Assembly (NCBI GenBank): GCA_038373885.1
Contig: JAWZYV010015837.1
Coordinates: forward strand, 1,178,001-1,242,000
From: Cheiracanthium punctorium
Lineage: Eukaryota; Arthropoda; Arachnida; Araneae; Cheiracanthiidae
Direction of reading: 5' to 3'
DNA: 64,000 nt
The notes below the pieces were generated by a model that worked only from the letters and a program-made list of their open reading frames with translations, searched no databases and was not told the DNA's origin. A program made the position numbers and the translations under genes. Below are positions 26,801-38,800 of this stretch, piece after piece; the stretch's first letter is position 1; every line of letters begins with the position of its first letter.

Positions 26801-29800
26801 ATTTACATCCATTCACAGAACACATGCAACTTAGGATATAAGTTTCTGTACGTTAAATTACATGATAATATACTCAAATATATGAAATTATGTACTTCAA
26901 ATACCTGTGAAAAAGCATTAATAAATGTCTTTATAACATTCAGCCAATCAAATAACTTCTAGTACAGTAATACTACCAGTCAAATGCTGTTCAAATTGTA
27001 AACAAACTTGTTTGTTTACATTTGAAATATATCGCGGATTACAGGCGTTCGCAGATTATAGAGTTGCGGATTAGCGGGAGTTGACTGTATAAAGGTTAAG
27101 TATTCTTCAAAAAAGAATGCATATTATTCATCTGAAAACATCTCATTTTTTTAAATATCATTTTAATATTTATTGTTCTTCTTTGCTAATTTGAAAACTT
27201 ATATAAAGTCCCAGCTTTATTTAAAGTTCATGTTGAAAATGTTTTTCCTTATTGAAAAAGTTGAGCGCACACACAGCACACACACACACGGACAAATGGA
27301 AATTAAGTGTTTTATGGACAACTGTCAGTGTAACACATGTGCAGAAATTTGCATTTTGTACAATACAGTGAAACCTCTCTGAGCAGCCACCCCTGTACAG
27401 CAGTTTTGTTAATTTAATCAAAGTAAATTTTTGCTTCAAAACACATTTTCAATGATGTTAATTTTGTAATTCCCTCAAGTAAGCAGTCAATCAAGATAAC
27501 AATATTGTGCTAAGAAAGATGATGCTTATCTGTTCAACTAATTTTTAACTATTAATATGTTTTTTTTTTTTTTTTTTTTACATTAATAACAAAATAAAAC
27601 TTCTGCAGTTATATTATATTTTATGCATTTAAGTTATTTTTAAGTATAAAGGTTAAGGATTCTTCAAAAAAGAATCCATATTATTCATCTAATTTTTTAA
27701 AAATCATTTTAATATTTATTACTCTTCTTAACTTTGTTAATTTGAAAACTTATATAAAGTCCAAGCTTTATTTAAAGTTCATGTTGAAAATGTTTTTACT
27801 TATTGAAAAAGTTGAGTGCACGCACACACACACACGGACAAATGAAAATTAAGTGTTTTATGGCAACTGTCAATGTAACACATGTGCAGAAATTTGCATT
27901 TTGCACAATACAGTGAAACCTCTCTGAGCAGCCACCCCTGTATAGTGGTTACCCCCCGTAAAAGGCCAGATTTTCATGGCACGGATTTTTTGGATCATAT
28001 ACCTAATGTTAAAATAACCTCTATCAGCAGTCACCCCATCCCCTCTAAACGGCCACTGAGTGGGATCGCCAACCTCATTTTTCGGGAAATTCTAATCACT
28101 CCATGCTTTAATTTTCAGCTGAAAAACTCTAGGTCAGGTTTATAGTCAAATATAAGACCCAGGAATAACTCTGAAGTCCATTCCCATGGTTTCTCCCTCT
28201 GACATAAACATTTCTACAAATGAATTTTTGTGCCTTTCAGGTGCTAATTCCATCCCTCACGAGGAATGTCACGATGTTTGTAATTGCGAGCAAGCTAAAC
28301 TTTCAACACAAGCAACTTTAGGGAAAATCGATGAAATTATCGAAAATTCTGAAGTGGTTACAAAAGAATCGGTTAGAGATCTGCTTTTTAAAGCAAGAAA
28401 TGAATTTGCAAAAATAGTTGTTTCAGAGAAAAGTACAAAACTAAAAACAGACACAAATTGTATCCTTTCTTCAAAAAATGTAAGAAAGCATACTATTTTC
28501 TCTTTAAATAAGTTTTAAATTTCATTTTAAATAAGGAATATGTGTCAGACTTGTTTGCACTGCGCATTATAGCAATTATCTTATAATAGTACATAAAACC
28601 CTTCAGAGCGGCCAAATATTCCAGGTATGGTGGGATGGCCACTCAGAGAGGTTTCACTGTATTTGCCTTTAATGTATTAAAATGTTAAATGGTTCATGCA
28701 TTCTGTATCAATTGCTTCTGAAATACTGAAGAAAATTAGACATTGTGTAAGCAAATATAAACTGTTTATAACTTTGAATGAACTTTTTACAGTAAGTAAC
28801 TTAAATTATATTTTTTATCGGGGCAGTCTTAATATTAAAATGTTCATTACATAGCTTTTAATCTGAGTTAAGTGTTGGAACTTGCAGTTGAAGAATTTGG
28901 ATTTAATTTTCATTCCACTTTTGTACATTATTTATCTTTCTACCTATTGGAATAGTTTTAAAAGATGCTTAGTTCATTAACAAAGTTGAGTTTTATTAAT
29001 TTCAGACACAGTTTTTGTCTTTTCAAAAAATGAAAAATCACGTTTTAAGAATTGCCGGAAAGCAGGGGGTAGTAAAATGTCAAAAGTCACCAAGGTTACC
29101 AATTTATTGCCAGTTTTGAGCTAAAATGTGTTTGGAATACTTAAAAGTTCTTAGCTGAGTTTCTGAAGTAGTGAGAGCTAATGAATTCTTGTTAAAATGG
29201 AGGGCTTGCCAGATATAAAAGATGACAAAAACTTTTTACCTTGATACTTCTTTAATTGTTGAGCGATGATGTATGAAAACTTTACGGATGAAGAAGAAAG
29301 AAGACACGTTTAAAGCAAAAAGTAACAACATTATATTATCGGCAATCTATATCCACGGATGATTTAGCTTCTTTTTATATGATGTCGGTAGCGTCACATA
29401 TACTCTTTTAAAAGCAGAAACCAAGAAATTGCATCATAGATGGCGATGGGCAGGGATCACATCAACAACATCAGCGGCTGCTGCTGGAAATTACAGGTAG
29501 CGGATGGCTCTCTCTAGATCATGGTGAGCATCGGTATTTAAATACTCTCATCCGATCGGGCAACTGCGTCGCAGACTTCTGCGAACCTGTGACGTGAAAA
29601 GAAAAACAAAAAAAAGTTCCGTGGCAAGTTGCCGGGAATACAGCGCCTCTAGCGGTCAAACGTGAAAACACATAGTACACTTGTACGACGCAAAACGTTT
29701 TGCTAGCAAATACGTGCTTGTCTGAAGCTTTAATATTAAAAGAACTTATAACAGCATTAAGTACAAAGTTTAATTAAGGAAAATAAATAAAGCCAGAACT

Positions 29801-32800
29801 GCCTTTAGATTAAGGCAGATAATTAAAATTAAATTATCCAGCATCCTTTTATAATTAAGAGAGACCACAACCACATGTCATGGAACGTTTAAGGTAAACT
29901 TTACAGTCAATTTTCCTAACAATATGTATCTCCAAAATGTAACGGGTGCTACAAAAATAAATCCCCATGAATACAGCTTGGCGATATCTTCTATATTTGG
30001 CAAAAAATTGCCACCTCTCCACTGTTTAATGGGTTACTCTTTACTGTTAAGGGGTATAATTACACTAGTCAACAAATTTAAACTTTTTTTCTGCCTCTGG
30101 TTTGCAAATGGGTGGATTTACTTAATTTCGGGGTACTGAATTCACTGGTAAAATCTATTTGTCTATCACGTTACATTTCCTGGAGACACAGCAGAATCAG
30201 AAGCAACACTGGCAAAATTTGACAGAATTAAAACTAACAAGAAATGCATATTAAGAACTTCAAAATTCAATATTATTTTATATATACATATAGGCACGAT
30301 GCTAAAAAGAAGGTCTAAGTTACTTTAAACGCATATTTTGAACTTAAAGCTTCTTTCTTTGGAAAATGTGAGAGCAATGTCCTTCTTTTGTTTGGCATTT
30401 CAATACTCTCCCTAACTGACCCCAGCTTTAGTCTCTCATCACTGAAGAGTTTGTGACCTTGATAACGGTGTTCCATCGTAAGAATGTCTTAGAATATCTC
30501 GGAGAAGAAATCGAGGTGCGAATGTAAAAAATGAGTTTTAAGCGTCGTTTTATAATCTATGTTATGTGTGGTCCAACAAATATATCTTCTTTTAACTTTG
30601 CTTCGCTCAGTTTGGGAAACGTTTCTTTCAAACGATTGAAAGCCTGACTTCATTTATCTGGAGCTTTAACAAAGTTCTCCAACAACCTCACATTCCCAAC
30701 CTGACATGAAGTGGAGGCAAAATAATTTTATTGAGCTCAACCAGTGGAGTGTTTTTCACATTTTCCCTTCCAGTTACATACGATTTCCTTATAAGTCACT
30801 TCTTTACTGTATATTGGTCATAGTTTCATAAGTTTGTTTCATGTCTACTGCATGAGCCAAGGGCATGAATGGAAAAGTATTGTCATTATGCAATATTACT
30901 GCTTTCAATCTGGTTTTACTAGAGTCAATAAACAGTCGCTATTCCTGAGGGTTATGTTGTACACCTAACTGCATCAACGAACCACTGACATCTCTACATA
31001 CACACATGGAATTCTGCATGTTGAAATACTGAGCGAATGAAGTACCTCTTGATCTAAAACTGGAAAGTTTTGTATCCGAAGCTAAAGGTTTCGTTGTAGC
31101 AGTCTCGACTCCAAAAGTTCAGCTTGCTGCTTTGAAAGTTTTAGATTGGGAATAAAATTGTTCAGCTTCTTTTCATTAAAGAGCTGAGACGAAGAATCGT
31201 GAGATTAATAGGGAGTACTCTTCTACATGTTCTTGATCAATGACTTCAGATTTACGTGATGCTGTTTCTGATTCTATGCCTTGCAAGTTACAAGCAGGAA
31301 CAGGCAACCTTTCATTAAGGGTCATAGGCAAATACGCAGAAGGTACATTTAGGTACTTTATTTTATGTCTAGTTTTGGTAAAGAATGCCCTGCAATATTA
31401 GTGAGACAGCAATAGTCTGAAAAATGGTCTATGGGCTAACACCACACGATAGGAACAGCGTATTGCATAGCTCGGCATTTTCCTTTCAACCATTTGGTTA
31501 AAGTACTATTTGTATTTTACAAGAAATACAAATAAGGCAATATGAGATGCAATATTTTGTCTTGATCACAAACAAAGGAATCAAAATATAAATTATAGGC
31601 CTTCTTAACCAAATTAGTAATTGTTTTTTACTAAACTTTTGAGGTGAATTTTCCACTGACATAACAAAAGTTGTCGGGGTGCTTAAGACAACAACGATGT
31701 TTACTAGATGTCATTTTAGTAAATTTAAGTTTTAAATATATAGAAACAACAATTTTAAAATAAAAATATCTCTCACTAGAAACACTCGCTTATTAAAAAA
31801 ACTCACACATTCTTACACAGTACATACATTCTTAGGCTTAGATATACTATAGTAATTGCACCATGCATGCTTCGACATGTTCATTTCGCACTACTGGATT
31901 ATCTGTCCATCTAATGAATAACACCTACCTGTGTAACATTTGCCATCAAGTGAAGATTCGTTAATTTGTACCAAATAAAAATTCAAAATAAAAGAACAGA
32001 AAGTAGAAAAATAATGAAAATAAAAAGATAAAAATCCTTAAAAACTCAAAAATCTTACGTGCTAGAACATTTTGAAAGGTAGCTTCAGATTCTACACACC
32101 AAAATACATACTAATTGATATATCGCGTCCCAGAGGCAAAATGGCTGTTGAGTAGTGTTATTAGTATTTATAAAGGTATTAATATTGGTGTACATAAAGT
32201 TGAAGTGTAATTAGAATACACATAAAGATTGCACAATAGCTTTAATAGGCAAATTTAAAATAGATTTCAATTCTGAAGTAGTGTTTCTTAGAATAAGAAA
32301 GACAAATATGCACACTCATGGATTATGATGCACTTTCCACGTAACGAACCAAGGAAGACAAGTAGGGCCAATGGATGGATAATGGTATGCTTCTAATATA
32401 TGTACTCTTGTGCATACTTAAAATCTAAAAGTGTTTCTGATTTTTTTTTTTTTTTTTTACTAATTAATGTAGTCAAGGATCTTTGAAATCTTTGTACAAT
32501 TTTAAAATGTGTTATTTTCAAAACTAAATCATTACATAATCATTAACTTAACAAAACAAAACAAGAAATACAAATAAGGCTGAAACATGAATTATGATAC
32601 ATTTTCTAACATAATAAAATAAGACAAGTGGCTTGTGATTATGATATGCTTTTAATGTACAACATATTAATACATTTTTAATATCTAGAATTATTTCTCA
32701 TTTTACTTTATTATGTATTTAGTTTTTTTTTTTGTGTGTGTGTGTGTGTGTTTGTGTGTTGGGTCAATATATGAGGCAAACCATTAATCATTTGATATTT

Positions 32801-35800
32801 GATAATTTACTAAATTACATTTTCTAATAAATATTTGTTTCTAATACACATTGTTTTTATTGCTGTTATTTTAATAATTTTCTTCCTAATACACTAAAAC
32901 CTCATAACAGTGATATTCGGTACAACATATTAATACATTTTTAATATCTAGAATTATTTCTCATTTTACTTTATTATGTATTTAGTTTTTTTTTTTTGTG
33001 TGTGTGTGTGTGTTTGTGTGTTGGGTCAATATATGAGGCAAACCATTAATCATTTGATATTTGATAATTTACTAAATTACATTTTCTAATAAATATTTGT
33101 TTCTAATACACATTGTTTTTATTGCTGTTATTTTAATAATTTTCTTCCTAATACACTAAAACCTCATAACAGTGATATTCGATACAACTATTAATCAGTC
33201 TATAATGATTTTTTTTTTTTTTTGGGTCCCTTAAGTATTTTCGTAATGTGGTTTTACTGTAATTATTACCTATTTTGCCAATGATGATAGCACTGCATAT
33301 ACTAGCAAATTTTCAAGTACACTCAATTTCATGCATGCTATAAAATGATAGGGTGTCTACCCACAGCCAGCCACGATACATTGAATTAACGTTGCCGTCG
33401 CCGTACTTTCGACGTAATCATCGACGTTAAAAATCCTTGGATATGTCCACCTGTTTGCCCGTCAAGCGCTGAACTTCTCGACGGCGTATTACCCGCGAGG
33501 GGAGACCGTGAGAGATAACAATCTCGCTTAACTACGGCGTAAGAATGGAAAAGGGTGACCGCCAGGAAGAGAAAATCCCGATATTGGTCGAACACTCGTC
33601 GCTATAACGGCGAAAGGAGACAGATTCTCGGAATCCGTTTATAAAATTCAGCTCATAGTGGTTGATTTTACGTTATACGTTGTCGAATCGCTCAAACAGG
33701 ACAGAGAAAACCGGCTTATATTCGTCTAATAAAAGTCGTTCTTTAAAGACTTCGCAGAATTTGTCGAATTCTGGCCATTTATAAACGTACTAATTATGCC
33801 GCAATTCCAGACATTCAGAGAATAGACAAATGCCATTTGCATACGTCGTGAAGGAATGGAAATTCAAACTGTCCTGATCTTGTTAACTTTTGCCGTTTAA
33901 AAAGGAAACATTTTATATTTCTATATAATACATTTTAATATTAGTTTGTTAGCTAATAAAAAGTAATTTTTAATTAAATGTGCAGAAATTACAAGTTTTA
34001 AATTAACTTCTAGTCGTTTAGATGAAGTTGTAAAATATACATTCATAAAAATTTGAACAGAGAGAAAATACATTAAAGAAAAATATAATCTTGATTTTTT
34101 GAATTTAATTGATCAGTAACTTGCATAAATAGCTTATGTCTCTATTTTACATTTTAAAGGGTTTACCTTTTCCTCCCGGTACATTTTATGAATTGTTTTT
34201 ACTGTAGGTATATTCAATAAAAGACGGGTGGGTACGCTGTTTAATTCAATGTTATAAACAATCTAAATATCTTCATATATTGGTGAAAGATGGTGAAAAA
34301 GTAACTTAAAAATTAAATAAAATATTAGTAAATTTAGTTAAGTAAGGAATACAGTTTAAAATGCAATTTTACTAACAGTAAATATAATTTACTTATTTTA
34401 TATAAAAAAGGTTACTTTTTAACCAATATATGAAAATATTTAGATAGTTTATAAGAGTAGATTAAATAATTTTTTGCACCCTTTTATTAAAAATACCTAA
34501 TACAGCCAAAACGATTAATAAAATGTACCGGGTGAAAAAATGGAAACCCTTCAAAATGTAAATTAGTGACATAAGTTGTTCGTACGAGTTACTTATCTGT
34601 TAAATTAAAAATCAAGATTATATTTTAACTTTAATATATTTTTGTATATGTTCAAACTTTTATGAATATAAATTTTATAACTTTATCTAAACGATTAGAA
34701 GTTAATTTAAAACTTGTTATTTCTAATCATTTAATTCAAAATTGCTTTTCATTAGCTAACAACTAGTAGTATAATGTATTATATTTAGAAATATAAAGTG
34801 TTTCCTTTTAAATGGCATGTGCACCCGACAAGAAGTATGAATTTCCATGCTTTCACGACGTATGTAAATGGTGTGTGACTGACATATTCTCTAAATGTCT
34901 GGAATTCCGGCATAATTACTACGTTTATAAACTGTCAGGATTCGACGAAATCGTCAAGGAACCACTTCTATTAGACGAATAAGCCTGCTTTTTTATCTCC
35001 ATAGTTTATTATAGTTTTCCTGTAATAAAATATGAACAAGTTTTCTATCTACAAATCCCCCCTCCCCTCTCTCACCCTCCCACGAAAAAAATTCTGTCTA
35101 TTTCATTACACAAACAGTTTTTTATTTATCTCTCTTAATTCTTTGATTTGTTCAATTTTACTACTCCAAATAGGTTTAAATTACATACTAAATGCACACA
35201 TATTAGTATACAATTTAAAAAGAAAAAAAGACTTTGCATAAAGTGTTTTAATCTGTTTCCTTGTAAGTTATGCCATAATGCAATAATAAGTTGACTTTTG
35301 TTACAGTAAGTTTACATTAAGTAAATTCGTGCTTATAATGAGAAAAAATATTTCATATGCTTAAGGTAAACAGTTGATTTTATGCCAATTGTACCTTTAT
35401 ATTTCACTCTATAATACAAATAAGAAGACTTATAATTAGCAATTAAAAAGAAAATGAATAAAAGAAACAAAGCACATAATTATTAGTTAAATAATTATTT
35501 AACTCACCTCTAAAATTTTGATGGCTGGAATTAAAATTTGTAGTTACCTCGGTAAACTTTAATAATATCACCGGCCAACACAATTTAAAGAGAGCCAGAC
35601 TAACTTATTAATATGCCAAGCTAACGATAAATCGTGTTAGCATTGTACTTGAATAATATTCCAAGAGATACTTGAAAAATATCCACTTTTATAGTTAAAA
35701 CTATGGAAATTTTACTTTTCTGTGTAGCGCAGCTGAGCTCAGCCATTGACTACATGCTGGAGCGAGTTCTGCCCTTGCATAAAAAACTGCGAAGTACGAG

Positions 35801-38800
35801 CCACGCGAACCATGAACGAATATACACACAAAAAAGAAAAAAAAAAAGCATCTGTTTTCTGAGAAAACAGTTGGGGTGGACATGTCAAAGGTCGTGAGAA
35901 AGGACCCCATAAATTCTGTCTCCCCTGCACCGTTTATTCGACGTTCAACTGACTATTAACTAAGCTGAAAAAATTTCTCGATGCTCCATCGTGTTTCTTC
36001 TTGGCTGGCTGGGGGGGGGGGTCTCTCAGACCGCCCAAGCCATGAGCGAAAAATCGGCAATGTATTGACGGATCATAGACCTCCTGAGGGCGACCAACAT
36101 TAACAGTCGAAGATAGCCGCCTCCCTGACCAAAATCGAACGGCGTTTTATAACGTCGACAACACAATGTATGTTTGATCTCTTTTAAACGCTATTTTTTG
36201 CTGTAATTTTTCATCGACCTATTTTCGACATTTCGACATCGGGAATACGTAATTTAAACGTGTGTGCGCTTGCTGGGCCATCATGCAAAGGTCACGAAAG
36301 TCACGGAAAAGTCAAGAATTAGAAAAATGGTCATGAAAGTCAAGAAAAGATCAAGAAATGAAGCACTAGGTCACGATTAGCGACTCAACTTTCTTTTTCC
36401 GTTTCATTCAAATTCTTAGTTGATGATTTTCGTAACTAAATTTTCTAAACTTTTGTGCACCAATTTTACAGTTTTGCTAATAAACGTACAGTTTACCGCA
36501 TAATTCTGTCGATCTTTGTTGTAGAGATATTTAATTTTGAAATCAGGGCTTATTTGCTGATCACCCTGTATATTAATAGTGTTAAATTTAAAAGTATAAT
36601 TTTTCTTCATTCTATCAGTATGATGCAGGGGTGCAGAAACTGTTTTTACTCTCAAGATTTCCCTCAATCCATATGCAAATTTCCCCAAAATTTTATGATA
36701 TGTTTATAGACTTGCATAAGTTCTGTATTACCATAAGTGTAAAAATATTTGCAATGTACAAGCTACATACATGTTTACTAAATAGCAATTGGTCCAAGTT
36801 AAGAAAAAGCAAACTGCTGATCGGTGAAAAAGTTGAAAAAAAAATTGCTTTAAAAATAGGAATGGGAAAGAATAACTCGAAGAATTTTGTAATTCATTGT
36901 TAAAATCGAAATCAGTTGTATATTGTCTGCAAAATTTCCCCCTATCCTAGATTGCCGGATCGTACATATTCTGCATCCCTGGCACGAATGTATTTTTGAT
37001 ATTAGTGTTTCGTATTTGTTATGGTCAAGAAAAGGTCAAGAAATCAAGCTTACTTTATATGGTAGACACCCTGAATGATATTTAATTGATATGTTAACAA
37101 TTTTTAAAGGTATTTTTATAAGTCATCCCTCAGGCATTTTGCAGTTTTAAGAAAATAAATAGTTTGAATGTAAAAACGCATTTTATATAATATATCTAGT
37201 GCACAATAAACTAAATTAATATATCAAAAATAAAAATTAAGAAAAATAAAATATTATATATTTTGAAGTTCTCACCAGGTATTAAAAATACAAAACCTAG
37301 AAAAAACTTCAATCATTTATTATTATTATTATTTTGCTTAAAACAAATTAGAAAAAGTAGATATGCATTTTATAATGTAGTGATAACATATTTTGATTAT
37401 AGTTTACAATGCTCTGAAAGTTATGCATATTTAACCAAACTGTAATCTGTTGAAGCAAATGATTGTGTAAAAGAAATGTATTTAAATAATTTTGCCTTAC
37501 AATTTTCATTGGTTAAAGTTAGGAGGTAAAAGTCCTAATATGTGTAGTAATTATCCGTAGATCTTTAGGTTCATCATAGCATTCCTCTTCTTTCTAATTA
37601 CTCTAGCCTGTAGAAAATTTTGATTTAAAAATTATTCTCTTGTGTTTTAACTGATATCTAACTGCTTGAGTTTGCTATTAATTAAAACTAATAGTTCTAG
37701 TAAAACTAATACTTCTTGAGTTTGTAGGCTTTCTTGTAGAGATAACAGGCAGTGTATTTAAGTGGAGTAGTGGTAATATACCATATTCATTTTCAGGAAC
37801 TGTTAGATTTGGAAGATGATGAAAATAAATCTGAGCCTGACCAGACTGATGAATCTGAGTATGAAGAATATTCTGATTCAGAGGAAGAGACAGAACAGCG
37901 TTTAAAACCTGTTTTTGTGAGAAAGTATGTCAATAGTAATAATTTTTTAATTACTTTTGGTTGTTTCTTTGTCATCTTGTTTCTTTACCATTCACTTATC
38001 ATTTTTCTTAAAGATATTAGTTAGTTAGATTAGACTAGTTGGATTATATAAAATAATGGAAATAAAGGATAATTTGCAAACTCTCTCGACACTTTTTTAT
38101 ATATAATACAGCTGGAACATTGATAAGGTGTTTTTCTTTTTATACTGGGAGGATAAAGAAAGCATGTTTTGCATGTTGAAAGTATCTGTGGTGTTATTTA
38201 AATTCGTGGCTCGAACAATAAAGGTTCACCTCGACATGACCGTATGGTGCGCAGTATTCTTGATCCAGGTCCGTTCGATGCAAATCTCGAATCTCAGTCC
38301 ATCAAAAGCGTTAATATAAATATATCACATACCTCCTTCCAACTTTGAGGGATCCATCGTCTCGAAGTATCAGTTACCTCAGGAAAAGGAAGTTCAACAC
38401 GCCAGAAACACAAAGATAAAGAGACTTATATTTATACATTTTTAGAAAGTGATTCCATCAACCTTTCAAGTTATTAGGCAAGTTGGAGTGTATAGGCTGA
38501 TTAATTTTATTTTTTACCAACTATGCGAAAAATTCCAGAGCTGGGAATCGAACCCAGGACTGCTGCATAACATGCGGGAAGATGATAAATGCCAACGGTT
38601 CTAATGCGAGAAATTTCATCTGGGAATCGTCCCAGAGTAGCTCAGTGGTAGAGCACCCGCACGTTATGCGGCAGTCCTGGGTTCGATTCCCAGCTCTGGA
38701 ATTTTTTGCATAGTTGGTAAAAAAAAAATTAATCAGCCTATACACTCCAACTTGCCTAATAACTAATGACTTATATTTATTTCATTACTTCAGTGGGGGA

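Larger units (their letters stand above)
21692..27087. mobile_element. Tigger MITE copy 1, containing a hAT transposon
   Basis: The TIRs CAGTCAACTCCCTCTAATCC and GGATTAGCGGGAGTTGACTG (outer bases paired) are flanked by TA. The element proper is about 1.7 kb, with the hAT element 22681-26366 inserted. It shares its body with copies at 40973-42753 and 43023-44866. No transposase of its own. Confidence 0.88.
21384..27918. repeat. Tandem duplication (about 600-bp unit) split by a Tigger insertion
   Basis: Sequence at 21388-21691 plus 27088-27425 is repeated at 27430-27940. Shared phrases include 'cttcaaaacacattttcaat', 'aacaatattgtgctaagaaa', 'aggttaag.attcttcaaaaaagaat' and the start of a pogo TIR (CAGTGAAACCTCTCTGAGC at 27366 and 27911). 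Only the first unit carries the Tigger MITE and the long hairpin. Confidence 0.8.
33349..37073. mobile_element. 3.7-kb non-autonomous element, GGGTGTCTACC TIRs, TSD AATGA
   Basis: The left end TAGGGTGTCTACC (C changed to T) and right end GGTAGACACCCTG are inverted. AATGA is at 33344-33348 and 37074-37078. Right subterminal arrays (36285-36375, 37020-37050) repeat GTCAAGAAAA/GTCACGAAA, as in the 25074-25617 MITE. The interior holds a 1.27-kb inverted repeat and a probable nested MITE (36626-36981). I find no transposase. Confidence 0.8.

Noticed and set aside
32735..33020. CRISPR-like or satellite array
   Set aside because: There are only two 263-bp units with no spacer pattern, in a eukaryotic intron. 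It is a simple tandem duplication.
38631..38701. Functional tRNA-Asn(GTT)
   Set aside because: C at position 33, a broken 1-72 pair and a body unlike tRNA-Asn argue against function. Kept only as tRNA-like.
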